This document shows, in pieces, positions 1 through 9,767 of a stretch of DNA of 45,981 bases. Made by a program: the position numbers and the translations under genes. The notes under the pieces are model-generated. The model was not told the origin of the DNA. It did no database searches and worked only from the letters and a program-made list of their open reading frames with translations. Where the stretch lies: contig UQYV01000026.1 of assembly GCA_900545245.1 (NCBI GenBank), positions 1-45,981 of the forward strand, in the 5' to 3' direction. The stretch's first letter is position 1. Every line of letters starts with the position of its first letter. This DNA comes from an uncultured Bacteroidales bacterium (GTDB taxonomy: Bacteria; Bacteroidota; Bacteroidia; Bacteroidales; UBA932).

Positions 1-66
1 TATAAAATAACAACATTCTTAGGGTAGCAACTAAATCTTAAATGAAAGAGCCGTGACATCCCGCTT

Positions 67-3000
67 GTGCAAATATTTGAGAAGATAGAGACAGTCTCGG
101 ACTACATCTTTGTCTATCAAGAAGATGTCGCTTCCGACAAAACAAAAGTCAGCATTGATGTGAAAGACGCTGACATAAGGGATGTTCTCGGAAAAATTCT
201 TCCGAAAGACATCAATTACAGATTGTCCGGAAGACAGATTCTGCTTCATAAGAACGATGTTACTCCCCCATCTAACAAACCTGAAACGTCCCCACAAAAG
301 CTACAGAAACCATTTACCGTAAAGGGCAAAGTCATTGACAGTGCCGGGGATCCGGTTGTCGGAGCGTACGTGATGTCCAAGGGTGTGCAGAACGGGGTCA
401 TCGCCGACATCGACGGAAACTGGAGCATTGACGTAAAGGCTCCGGACGCGGTGCTCGTGTTCTCGGCGCTGAGCTATGCCACTCAAGAAGTTGCGGTGAA
501 CGGACGCGCAACGTTCAACGTCACGATGCAGAACGAGTCAAGCAAGCTTGACGAAGTTGTCGTCATCGGCTACGGCACGCAGACGAAGGCTACCATCACC
601 GGTGCGCTTTCGGTTGTCGACACAAAGAAGCTCGTGGAAGCGCCTGTTTCAAGCATCTCGAATGTGCTCGCCGGTGCAGTGCCCGGAGTCTCGACCGTCC
701 AGACATCAGGACAGCCGGGAAAGGACGCTGCCTCAATCTACATCCGCGGAACTGGCTCGCTTGCAACAGAACTTTCCAAACCCCTCGTGCTAGTCGATGG
801 CGTGGAACGGGAGTTCTCTCAGATAGATCCGAATGAAATCGAGAACATGTCAGTTCTTAAGGACGCAGCTTCAACGGCGGTCTTCGGAGTGAGGGGCGCA
901 AACGGAGTAATTCTCATCACGACAAGGCGCGGGAAGGAAGGCCGGATGAGCATCAGCGTCAGCTCCAACACTGGAGTACAGCAACCGATCAGCCTCATTG
1001 AGCAGGTGGGAAGCTATGAATATGCCAATTTTTGGAATCAGAAGATGCGCAACGATGGCGTAACCGACCCGTCAAGACTCTTCTCTCGTGAAGCAATCGA
1101 GGCATATAGGACAGGTTCCGACCCTATAATGTATCCCAACGTCAACTGGACGAAAATGATGTGCAACGACGTTTTCCTCCAATCCAAGAACAATGTGAAC
1201 ATATCCGGAGGCAACAAGGATGTGAACTATTTCGTGTCGATTGGCTATCTCTACCAAAACGGAATCCTCAAGCAGTTGGACGAGCTTCCGTATAACAACA
1301 ACTACTCCTATAACCGCTACAACTACCGCGCGAACGTCGATGTGAATCTCACGGGCACGACGAAGCTCAAACTCAACATCGGAGGCTACATCGGACAGTC
1401 GCAGGAGCCATACTCTGTGGTCGAATCTCTCGGAAACCCGTGGGTCTATGCAACCGTATGGGCGAACCCTCTCAGCGGTCCAGGATTCATCGATGGTGTC
1501 CGCACCATAATTCCGAAGGGATTCATACCCACGGACATCGAGTTGCGTGACTCATATTCCTGCTTCTTCGGCTACGGCTACCACAAGGACTACAACGCGA
1601 CGCTCAACGTCGATGCGGAGATTGTCCAAAATCTTGACATGGTGACAAAGGGACTTTCATTCTCGATAAAAGGCTCATACGACAACAAGTTCAACCTTGT
1701 CAAAAAACGCCAGTCATGGGGTGCGGAGCATCAGGTGGCCTACTACAAGTCCTACCTTGAGGACAAGACCAAGAAGATGACCGACCCGGACTACGACAAG
1801 ACCATCGTCTATGTTCAAGAGGGCAGCAACTATCCACTCGGCTACAGTGAGGACTATGGACGTGGGAGGAACTGGTACATAGAGGCAAAGCTCAACTGGA
1901 AGAGGAACTTCGGTCCGGCGGACGCGCACAAAGTATCCGCGATGGTACTCTACAATCAGTCCCGAAACTACTACCCCTCCACCTTCACCTACATTCCCCG
2001 AAGCTACATCGGCTATGTCGCACGCGCGACCTACAGTTACGCCGACAGATACTACCTTGACGTGAACCTCGGCTACAACGGCTCCGAGAACTTCGCGCCC
2101 GGCAAGACGCGCTATGGACTCTTCCCGTCAGTTTCAGTCGGCTGGGTTGTGACTGGGGAAAAGTTCATGAAGAAAGTGCGCTTTCTCGACTATCTGAAGA
2201 TTCGCGCCTCATACGGCCGGGTCGGAAACGATATAAGTTCGACACGCTTCCTCTACATGCCGGAAACATGGACCCAAAGCGGTTCATACAGCTTCGGAGT
2301 CGATAACGCCAACGGGCAGGAAGCCTACGCCCGCAGCACAGCCGGAAACCCAGGAGTGACCTGGGAGACGGCCGACAAGCAGAACTACGGATTCGACTCG
2401 GAGTTCTTCGGGACAAGGCTCAGCCTCTCGTTCGACTGGTTCTTCGAGCACAGGACGGGTATACTCATCACTCCGAACACAGTGCCGTCCGTCATCGCCA
2501 AGACGCTGCCGGCGATGAACATCGGAATCGTCGACAACCACGGCTACGAGGTTGCCATAGGATGGAAGGATTCGCTCAGAAACGGTTTCCACTACAACCT
2601 GAACGGAACGGTCTCGTTCGCAAAGAACAAGATCATCTATCAGGACGAGGTGCGCAGCCAATATGACTACCAGAACTTTACTGGAGGCTCAACCGGACGC
2701 TATCTTCTCTACCGTTTCGAGCGCATCTATCAGTACAGCGACTTCGTCAGCGACGCGGACGGCAACCTCATCTTGAATCCTGAACTTCCGCAGCCGAGTT
2801 TCAACGTGAGACCGGGCGATGCGATGTACGCCGACATAAACGGTGACGGCATCGTGGATTCCAACGACAAGATTGTCACGGGCTGGTCCACCCGTCCGGA
2901 ATATGTATTCGGGCTCAACTGCGGCCTCGGCTACCGTGGCTTCAACCTCTCGATGCAGTGGACCGGAGCGACGCACGTGAACCGGCTTCTTTCAGCAGCG

Positions 3001-3381
3001 ACTTACCGCATCCCGTTCACGAACGCCGGAGGACGAGGACTGCTCAAATACTTCTACGACGACTGCTGGAGCGAGGAAAACCAGAACGGTACACTTCCCC
3101 GCGCATCCAAGACTTCAGAGTCGTGGAACTCCGAGGACTCGACGCTTTGGCTCAAGGACGCCTCCTACTTCCGTCTCAAGTCGCTTGCGCTGAGTTACAC
3201 ATTCACCGACACGAAACCGCTGCGGGCCGTGGGAATCAAGTCCCTGGCGCTCTCGCTCACAGGCTACAACCTGCTGACGTTCACGCCTCTGAAATATATG
3301 GATCCGGAGGCCGTGCCGAGCAATACCAGCGACTACCCTCTCGTGAAGATTTACAGCTTCGGACTCAACATAACGTTCTGA
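67..3381 (+). CDS. SusC/RagA-type TonB-dependent outer-membrane transporter with STN domain; 5' end apparently broken
   Basis: Outer-membrane beta-barrel that imports glycan oligosaccharides with its SusD partner, powered by TonB. Seen in order: an STN domain (about residues 1-60, VSDYIFVY then VSIDVKDADIRDVL), a carboxypeptidase-regulatory-like beta-sandwich (about 82-155, FTVKGKVIDSAGDPVVGAYV), a TonB-box-like segment (LDEVVVIGYG, 162-170), a plug domain (about 175-295, with GVRGANGVILITTRRG), then a long barrel ending in NITF with the usual terminal Phe. STN domains in this family normally receive ECF-sigma/anti-sigma signalling. The first available start is GTG at 67, and no signal peptide precedes it. 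The same frame upstream still reads like STN sequence (LNLK, then KSRDIPL) but is cut by TGA at 43 and TAG at 25. The gene may be a pseudogene at its 5' end or a silent cassette. The susD gene follows after 14 nt. Confidence 0.9.
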   Translation: MQIFEKIETVSDYIFVYQEDVASDKTKVSIDVKDADIRDVLGKILPKDINYRLSGRQILLHKNDVTPPSNKPETSPQKLQKPFTVKGKVIDSAGDPVVGAYVMSKGVQNGVIADIDGNWSIDVKAPDAVLVFSALSYATQEVAVNGRATFNVTMQNESSKLDEVVVIGYGTQTKATITGALSVVDTKKLVEAPVSSISNVLAGAVPGVSTVQTSGQPGKDAASIYIRGTGSLATELSKPLVLVDGVEREFSQIDPNEIENMSVLKDAASTAVFGVRGANGVILITTRRGKEGRMSISVSSNTGVQQPISLIEQVGSYEYANFWNQKMRNDGVTDPSRLFSREAIEAYRTGSDPIMYPNVNWTKMMCNDVFLQSKNNVNISGGNKDVNYFVSIGYLYQNGILKQLDELPYNNNYSYNRYNYRANVDVNLTGTTKLKLNIGGYIGQSQEPYSVVESLGNPWVYATVWANPLSGPGFIDGVRTIIPKGFIPTDIELRDSYSCFFGYGYHKDYNATLNVDAEIVQNLDMVTKGLSFSIKGSYDNKFNLVKKRQSWGAEHQVAYYKSYLEDKTKKMTDPDYDKTIVYVQEGSNYPLGYSEDYGRGRNWYIEAKLNWKRNFGPADAHKVSAMVLYNQSRNYYPSTFTYIPRSYIGYVARATYSYADRYYLDVNLGYNGSENFAPGKTRYGLFPSVSVGWVVTGEKFMKKVRFLDYLKIRASYGRVGNDISSTRFLYMPETWTQSGSYSFGVDNANGQEAYARSTAGNPGVTWETADKQNYGFDSEFFGTRLSLSFDWFFEHRTGILITPNTVPSVIAKTLPAMNIGIVDNHGYEVAIGWKDSLRNGFHYNLNGTVSFAKNKIIYQDEVRSQYDYQNFTGGSTGRYLLYRFERIYQYSDFVSDADGNLILNPELPQPSFNVRPGDAMYADINGDGIVDSNDKIVTGWSTRPEYVFGLNCGLGYRGFNLSMQWTGATHVNRLLSAATYRIPFTNAGGRGLLKYFYDDCWSEENQNGTLPRASKTSESWNSEDSTLWLKDASYFRLKSLALSYTFTDTKPLRAVGIKSLALSLTGYNLLTFTPLKYMDPEAVPSNTSDYPLVKIYSFGLNITF

Positions 3382-3395
3382 CGAAAAAACACTGA

Positions 3396-5180
3396 ATGAT
3401 GAGAAATATACATTTATATATATCAGCCGCGGCGCTTCTCTGCCTCGTATCCTGCTCCGAAATCAAGTTCGGGGACAAGTTCCTCGGCGACAGACCGGAA
3501 AGTTCCGGAGCGGACATAGACACGATGTTTAACTCCTCAGTCAACGCGGAAAAGGTGCTGACGAAGGCATACACCTATCTTCCCTACGGACTTCCTACAG
3601 ACAATGCGCAGAGTCCGAGGCGTGCCGGAGACAAGCTCGGAGTCAATGTGCTTGAGGCACTTACGGATCTGCACCATTCCTACCGCGCCAACGAGAGTGA
3701 CGGTCCTAACAATCTCTACTACAACGGGGCGCTGAGTTCGTCCGTTTCATCGCTCTACTCCGGGACTGAAGCCTACAGATTCGGGCAGGAATACGAATAC
3801 TACGCAATCAGCTACGCATGGACATTCATTGAGAATGTCGGCCGCGTCCCTGACATGACAGACGGGATGAAGCGCCAGAGGGCGGCGGAAGCCAAGATGA
3901 TAATCGCAGTCGCATATTCGGAACTTCTCAGATATGTTGGAGGCGTTCCTCTGATCGACCATTCGGTGGACGTCAACGAAACGTTCAGATATCCAAGAGC
4001 GACATTCGCCGAGACGGTGGATTACATAGTCAGTTTGCTTGACGACGCGGCGACTGCCCTGCCGTGGAAGGCTTCCTATGGAGACGATGGAAGGATGAGC
4101 AAGAGCGGTGCAATGGGGCTGAAATGCCGCGTGCTCCTCTTCGCCGCAAGCCCGACGTTTAACTCCGACACGCCATGGCATCCCGTAGCCGACAAATACA
4201 CCTGTTACGGAGACTATGACCGCAAGCGCTGGGGACGAGCCGTAAAGGCCTATGAGGATTTTTTCAAGGAACTGCGAACGAACGGCTCAGTTGCCCTTGT
4301 CCAACCGACAGAGGCAACAGACAAGGCAAGAAGGGCAGCATTCCGCAGCGCATACTACGATCGAGGTAACAGCGAGATTCTGATTTCTACAAGACGCGGA
4401 ACATCTGCTGCGACACTTCTAAAGTCATTCTTCGCAGAAAGGAACTATTCCGGGCCGACACTGAACTACGTGAATATGTTCCCGTGGAAGGACGGAAGCG
4501 ATTTTCCCGAAAACTTCAACTGGAACTCTCCTGCAAGGCAGCCGTTCTTCGATGCGGACGGAAACCCGACGCGCGACCCGAGACTCTACGAGACAGTGGC
4601 TGTTCCTGGCTCCATCTGGTACGATGGGACCACTGCCCCGCTTCACATCAATCACCCAAAACACGGCAGCCCATCAACGGGATTCGGCCAAATGAAGTTC
4701 ATACTTGAGAACAGCGCGGACCGCAATGGCTACATCCAATGGCCATACCTGCGCCTGTCAGAGATTATGCTAGGATATGCCGAGGCTCTGAACGAATACA
4801 ACGGAATCCCCGGGACCCTGGCCCGCAGTTATGTCAATCAGGTGCGTCAGCGCGTCGGTCTCTCGGGCCTCAAGTCCGGAATGAGCAAGGAAGACTTCCG
4901 TGAGGCGGTGCTTCGCGAGAGGGCGCTTGAACTCGGCTTCGAGGAGGTGCGCTGGTTCGACCTCGTCCGCAGGGGACGCGAACAAGATTTCAGGAAGAAA
5001 CTCTACGGACTTGAATCGAAGGGCGACCGTCAGACCAATCCAAAATCGTTCACTTTCAATGTGATTGAACTGAATGCAAGGGCATGGGCGAATAGCTGGG
5101 ACACGAAGTGGTATCTCAGCCCTGTTCCCAAGACAGAAATTGACATGGGCTACGGGATGACCCAGAATCCGGGTTGGTAG
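3396..5180 (+). CDS. SusD/RagB-type glycan-binding outer-membrane lipoprotein (pair 1)
   Basis: Surface lipoprotein that caps the SusC barrel and binds the incoming glycan. The signal peptide ends in a clear lipobox (CLVSC, Cys near residue 20). The N-terminal half is helical and TPR-like, including the EAKMIIAVAYSELLRYVGGVPL region typical of SusD. The C-terminal half has the family block RERALELGFEEVRWFDLVRRG, followed by a Pro-rich end (YLSPVPKTEIDMGYGMTQNPGW) as in most SusD proteins. At 594 aa it is of normal length. It starts 14 nt after the upstream susC stop, so the two are probably cotranscribed. ATG at 3396 and ATG at 3399 are both possible starts. Confidence 0.95.
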   Translation: MMRNIHLYISAAALLCLVSCSEIKFGDKFLGDRPESSGADIDTMFNSSVNAEKVLTKAYTYLPYGLPTDNAQSPRRAGDKLGVNVLEALTDLHHSYRANESDGPNNLYYNGALSSSVSSLYSGTEAYRFGQEYEYYAISYAWTFIENVGRVPDMTDGMKRQRAAEAKMIIAVAYSELLRYVGGVPLIDHSVDVNETFRYPRATFAETVDYIVSLLDDAATALPWKASYGDDGRMSKSGAMGLKCRVLLFAASPTFNSDTPWHPVADKYTCYGDYDRKRWGRAVKAYEDFFKELRTNGSVALVQPTEATDKARRAAFRSAYYDRGNSEILISTRRGTSAATLLKSFFAERNYSGPTLNYVNMFPWKDGSDFPENFNWNSPARQPFFDADGNPTRDPRLYETVAVPGSIWYDGTTAPLHINHPKHGSPSTGFGQMKFILENSADRNGYIQWPYLRLSEIMLGYAEALNEYNGIPGTLARSYVNQVRQRVGLSGLKSGMSKEDFREAVLRERALELGFEEVRWFDLVRRGREQDFRKKLYGLESKGDRQTNPKSFTFNVIELNARAWANSWDTKWYLSPVPKTEIDMGYGMTQNPGW

Positions 5181-5255
5181 GTATTCTTTTGGTGACTCAA
5201 AAATACATCCAAAATAACTAAACAAAAATTAGAAACAACTTCTGATAACCGAAAT

Positions 5256-8003
5256 ATGTTTATGAAATATAAAAATATGATACCGATGCTTACGTCTGTC
5301 CTGATCTTCCCTGTTGCGGCTTCGGCCCAGACGGCTGTGACGGAAATGGTGGAGGCGGAAAAGGCTGAGGCGGAGACCGTGGGGATGGCGCGAGCGGGAA
5401 GGGAGATGTTGGAGGACAATCCGTACATCGATGTCAGACGCGCCATGTTCGGAAAAATTGCCGGACTGAATGTCTATGCTGGCAACGGCGACTCGACCAT
5501 TGACAACTGCACGCTGAGCATTCACGGCAAGACACCTCTTGTGCTCGTCGATGGTTTCCCGAGAAACCTCAGTCTGCTGACATCTTACGAAATAGAGAGT
5601 GTTGAAATACTCACCGACGCCGCTGCAGCCGCACTCTATGGGGTACGCGGAGCGAATGGAGTTGTTCTCATCACCACAAGAAGAGCAAAGGAAGGCCGGC
5701 TCAAGGTCGGGGCGAACTACCAGTACGGTCTCAGGACCCAGTGGCGCTCCCCGGAATTTGCAGACGCGGGACTCTATGCTGAAACTCTCAACGCAACGCT
5801 TAGGAACGACGGACTCGTACAACGCTACAACACCCGAGAAATCGAGGCATTCAAGTCGGGGAAATACCCCTACGCCTACCCGAATGTGAACTGGTGGAAT
5901 GAGGTCTATAACGACATCGCGCACAACAACCGCCTCAACCTCACTTTCGAGGGCGGCAGCGGAAAGTTCCGTCACTACACCGTGGTTGACTATATGTACG
6001 ACCGCGGATTCTTCAAGTCGCAGAGCACCGACAGCCGCTACAGCGCGGTTCCTTCCGACACCCGACTCAGCGCAAGGACGAACATCGACGTGCAGCTCAC
6101 CCGAACGACAGAAATGAAGCTCGGCCTGCTCGCCCGTTTCAACGAACAGAACAGGGCGAACTACGGCAGCATATTCAGCGCTCTCTACAACACCCCTGCA
6201 GCAGCTTTCCCAATCACGGCATCAAACGGAATGTACGGAGGCTCCGAACTTTACGGAGCAAACAACCCAGTCGCGCTGCTAAATGGAACAGGCAACACCA
6301 AGACCATCGGCGGAGCAGTAAATGCAGACCTTTCGATAATCCAGCACCTTGACGAGTTCACAGAAGGTCTGCGTGCCGAGGCCGCAATTTCATTCGATGA
6401 CTACGGAACAATGGCGGAAAGTGCAACCAAGACCTATATGTACCGTGTGCTCAACTCCACAATAGCGGACGACGGGACATTGGTCACGTCACAGAAAGAC
6501 TATGGCACAAACTCCAAAGTTCTCTCCCACGGCTCATGGTTCAACTCTATCTATCTCGACTTCGACTTCAACGCGAAAGCGGTCTATGACAGGACCTTCA
6601 ATAGTCACCATGTCGGAGCAACGGCAATTATCGACATTCAGTCACACACCGCTTCGGGACAGAACAACTCAAACAGGAGAATATCGGCAGGAATGACAGG
6701 CTCATACTCTTATGACAGGCGCTACAGCGCGGACCTTGTTCTCAACTGGGCAGGCTCGGCCTATCTCGTGCAAGGTCACAGGATGATGTTCTACCCTGCT
6801 GTGAATCTCGCTTGGACGGTTTCTCAGGAGAGTTTTCTCAAGGGTGTGGAGGGCATTGACCTACTCAGGATTTCGGCTTCGACCGGACTTTCTGGCTGGG
6901 ACGGATCGCTCGTCCACGAGCTCCAGTACCAAACGTTCAATTCCATTGGGGCGGGAAGCTACTACTTCACTGACGGAGGACTCTCCTATGGCATCACAGA
7001 AGGCAGCCTGCCGGTAGAGCGGATAGTCCCAGAGAAGTCCATGAAGGCAAGCGGAGCAATCGAACTCAAGGCCCTTGGAAATAGACTTGCATTCTATGGA
7101 ACAGGGTTTTACGAACGCAGAAGTGACATTCTCATCAACGCATCATCGACTGTCTCCGGCATTCTAGGAATCAACGCGGGCAAACAATGCGCAGGGGTCA
7201 ACGATTGGGCGGGAGCGGACCTATCGCTCTCATGGAACGAACACCATGGAGACTTCAGCTATGGAGTCTATGCAAACGCCTCCTATCTCACGAGCAAAGT
7301 CATCAAGGACGACCAAGACTGGCAGCGCTACGACTACCTCTACCACAAGGGGAACCGTGTCGGACAGTGCTACGGACTTGAGGCCGACGGATTCTTTTTT
7401 AGCGAGAGCGACATACGGAGCACAGTCACCCACACGTTCGCAACCGTGCAGCCTGGAGACATCAAATATGTCGATCAGAACGATGACTTTCAGATTACGG
7501 ACGAGGATATTGTCCCTATCGGCTACTCGACCATCCCAGAATGGTACTACGGATTCGGACTTTCCTTCGGATGGAAGGGATTCAAGGTTTCGGCGGCATT
7601 CCAGGGCGTAGGACACCTAACCGTGAATATGCTGAATTCACCACTCTACAAGCCTCTCGTCAGCAACGGCAACTTGTCCAGGTCGTTCCTCTCAAAGGAA
7701 ACACCTTGGACTCTCGAAAACTCAGAGAGCGCAACAGTCCCGCGCCTTACAACTGTCTCGAACGCCAACAACTACCGCAACAATAGTGTATGGTATCGCG
7801 ATGGCTCGTTCCTCAAGCTACGCGACGTGACTGTTTCTTACGCCTTCCCTAAAAGAATGCTCAAGATCATGACAATGGAGTTCTACCTAAAGGGAAGTGA
7901 CGTCTTCAGCATCGACTCGCTCGGAATCGTAGATCCCGAACGGATAGGCTCCGGTTATCCGACCTCCCGCGCATGGTGGGTAGGACTGCGCTTTAACTTT
8001 TAA
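5256..8003 (+). CDS. Short SusC-type outer-membrane protein without STN or carboxypeptidase-like domain (pair 2)
   Basis: A second SusC-family barrel of 915 aa, about 190 residues shorter than the first. The signal peptide (MIPMLTSVLIFPVAASAQ) is followed directly by an Ala/Glu-rich segment (VEAEKAEAETVGMARAG), then a plug-like region (GKIAGLNVYAGNG, PLVLVDGFPR, ILTDAAAAALYGVRGANG) and a barrel ending WWVGLRFNF. The N-terminal beta-sandwich is absent and no DEVVVxxYG-like TonB box can be seen, so direct TonB coupling is uncertain. It lies 75 nt after susD1 and 12 nt before susD2, so it belongs to the same locus. It may transport a different oligosaccharide or be a specialised partner of SusD2; that is inference. 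ATG at 5256 and ATG at 5262 are both usable starts. Confidence 0.93.
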   Translation: MFMKYKNMIPMLTSVLIFPVAASAQTAVTEMVEAEKAEAETVGMARAGREMLEDNPYIDVRRAMFGKIAGLNVYAGNGDSTIDNCTLSIHGKTPLVLVDGFPRNLSLLTSYEIESVEILTDAAAAALYGVRGANGVVLITTRRAKEGRLKVGANYQYGLRTQWRSPEFADAGLYAETLNATLRNDGLVQRYNTREIEAFKSGKYPYAYPNVNWWNEVYNDIAHNNRLNLTFEGGSGKFRHYTVVDYMYDRGFFKSQSTDSRYSAVPSDTRLSARTNIDVQLTRTTEMKLGLLARFNEQNRANYGSIFSALYNTPAAAFPITASNGMYGGSELYGANNPVALLNGTGNTKTIGGAVNADLSIIQHLDEFTEGLRAEAAISFDDYGTMAESATKTYMYRVLNSTIADDGTLVTSQKDYGTNSKVLSHGSWFNSIYLDFDFNAKAVYDRTFNSHHVGATAIIDIQSHTASGQNNSNRRISAGMTGSYSYDRRYSADLVLNWAGSAYLVQGHRMMFYPAVNLAWTVSQESFLKGVEGIDLLRISASTGLSGWDGSLVHELQYQTFNSIGAGSYYFTDGGLSYGITEGSLPVERIVPEKSMKASGAIELKALGNRLAFYGTGFYERRSDILINASSTVSGILGINAGKQCAGVNDWAGADLSLSWNEHHGDFSYGVYANASYLTSKVIKDDQDWQRYDYLYHKGNRVGQCYGLEADGFFFSESDIRSTVTHTFATVQPGDIKYVDQNDDFQITDEDIVPIGYSTIPEWYYGFGLSFGWKGFKVSAAFQGVGHLTVNMLNSPLYKPLVSNGNLSRSFLSKETPWTLENSESATVPRLTTVSNANNYRNNSVWYRDGSFLKLRDVTVSYAFPKRMLKIMTMEFYLKGSDVFSIDSLGIVDPERIGSGYPTSRAWWVGLRFNF

Positions 8004-8015
8004 TTTCACAAGAAA

Positions 8016-9698
8016 ATGAAAATAATTCGGACAGTATTCATATTCCTCACGCTCACCGTGACATTTTCATGCTCATATCTCGATTTCGACGAAACAAACG
8101 GACTTCAGGGAAAGGAGGATGTGTATAAATATTTCGACAAGACAAAACAGGTTTTGACGAACGTATATTCCTACATTCCGCAGGATTTCGGAGCACTCGA
8201 CGGTGCGATGAGAGACTGCGCCACAGACGACGCTCTCTGGGGTAACCCTACTGCTCCGGTGCAGAGATTCACCAACGGAAGCTGGTCTGCGATAAATACA
8301 TACGACACGGGATGGGGATTCTATAACGGAATCCGCGCCGCAAACGAGTTCATCGCGTCTGTGGCGACAGTCGATTTCTCGCGCTATAAGACCGACCCGA
8401 ACTACGAGAACTGGATGGAACAGTTGAAATATTTCAGCTACGAGGCAAGGGCTCTGAGGGCGTTCTACATCTTTGAACTAGCCAAGAGATACGGGGACAT
8501 TGCCATGCCAACCCACGTTCTCACCACCGATGAGGCAAACAGCATAGGCAAGACCACATTTGAAGATGCGGTAGGATTCATAGCCAGCGAATGCGATGAG
8601 TGCGCATCCGTTCTCCCCGCATCCTACGAAAACCAGCCATATAAAGAGTTGGGACGTGTCACGAAAGGCTTTGCAATGGCACTGAAAACCAAGGCACTCC
8701 TCTATGCGGCAAGTCCGCTCCACAATCCAAAGAATGATAAGGAACTGTGGAAAAAAGCGGCAAGGGCGGCTCTCGAACTGATTGATTCGGGACTATATTC
8801 CCTTGAAACAGGTGACAAATGCAACAACATCAGTTCACGCGAAAACATCTTCGTCCGGATGAACGGCAACAGTTCGTCCTTTGAGGCCAACTGCTTTCCA
8901 CTGAGGTTCATGTACGGTTCACGCGGTTCTGTCCAGAACTGCATCTATCCGACCGAGAACCTCGCCTCAGCATTCAGGACAGTGAACGGCTTTGCGGTGA
9001 CACTCACTCATGGCGGCTACACCAGCGCCGACCCTAAGTTCAATCCCAAGAAGCCCTATTCCAACCGTGACCCGAGAATGACGAGAACGCTCGTCTGCGA
9101 CGGTTCTGTGTTCAAGGGCTCGGCAATCGAGACTTTCAAAGGAGGTCAAGACGCGGGCGAAGTTCTCCAGGGATATACTCCAACGGGATACTACCTACGG
9201 AAATATGTCATAGAAAACACAAGCTTCGACCCAAACGCAAAGGCTACCTACCGCCATCACTGGGTGGTGTTCCGCTATGCAGAAACGCTTCTGAGCTATG
9301 CCGAAGCGATGGTCGAGTCATTCGGGAATCCGGACTACAGCGACGATGAGTTCACACGTTCCGCGGCATGGGCACTGAACCGCGTGCGCAAAAACGCGGG
9401 GATGCCGGAGTGCACGGAGAAAGTCGAAAGCCGCTTTATGGATGAGGTCCGCAACGAGTGGAGAGTGGAGTTCGCGTTCGAGGATCACAGGTTTTGGGAC
9501 GTGAGGCGATGGATGCTCGGGCCAGACACACAGATTGACATCTATGGCGTGAGCATCGTGAAGTCTGGAAGCGACAATACTTACTCACAGAAAGACTGCG
9601 TCACGAGGAAATGGAACAACAGGATGAATCTCTACCCTATTCCGCAGTCGGAATTGGCGAAGAACAGTCATTTGGAACCTCAGAATAAGGGATGGTGA
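8016..9698 (+). CDS. SusD/RagB-type glycan-binding lipoprotein (pair 2)
   Basis: Partner lipoprotein of the short SusC encoded 12 nt upstream. It has a lipoprotein signal (MKIIRTVFIFLTLTVTFSC), an N-terminal helical region with the family motif EARALRAFYIFELAKRYGDIAM, and the C-terminal motif VEFAFEDHRFWDVRRWMLG, ending NLYPIPQSELAKNSHLEPQNKGW. Length (560 aa) is normal. Its stop codon lies inside the left arm of an inverted repeat (9697-9732), which may modulate readthrough or RNA stability between the transporter genes and the downstream binding-protein genes. Confidence 0.95.
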   Translation: MKIIRTVFIFLTLTVTFSCSYLDFDETNGLQGKEDVYKYFDKTKQVLTNVYSYIPQDFGALDGAMRDCATDDALWGNPTAPVQRFTNGSWSAINTYDTGWGFYNGIRAANEFIASVATVDFSRYKTDPNYENWMEQLKYFSYEARALRAFYIFELAKRYGDIAMPTHVLTTDEANSIGKTTFEDAVGFIASECDECASVLPASYENQPYKELGRVTKGFAMALKTKALLYAASPLHNPKNDKELWKKAARAALELIDSGLYSLETGDKCNNISSRENIFVRMNGNSSSFEANCFPLRFMYGSRGSVQNCIYPTENLASAFRTVNGFAVTLTHGGYTSADPKFNPKKPYSNRDPRMTRTLVCDGSVFKGSAIETFKGGQDAGEVLQGYTPTGYYLRKYVIENTSFDPNAKATYRHHWVVFRYAETLLSYAEAMVESFGNPDYSDDEFTRSAAWALNRVRKNAGMPECTEKVESRFMDEVRNEWRVEFAFEDHRFWDVRRWMLGPDTQIDIYGVSIVKSGSDNTYSQKDCVTRKWNNRMNLYPIPQSELAKNSHLEPQNKGW

Positions 9699-9732
9699 TT
9701 TGAGTGCCTGACTCCACAACACATCTCAAATC
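9697..9732 (+). terminator. Intra-operon hairpin between susD2 and the BACON lipoprotein gene
   Basis: Perfect 8-bp inverted repeat GATTTGAG (9697-9704) and CTCAAATC (9725-9732) with a 20-nt loop, overlapping the susD2 stop codon and followed by TTTAAGATATAGG. There is no long T tract, so it is more likely a partial attenuator or an RNA-stabilising hairpin than a full terminator. An AT-rich stretch containing TAATTAATAACC precedes the next ATG. Confidence 0.4.
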
Positions 9733-9767
9733 TTTAAGATATAGGTAATTAATAACCATAAATTTTT

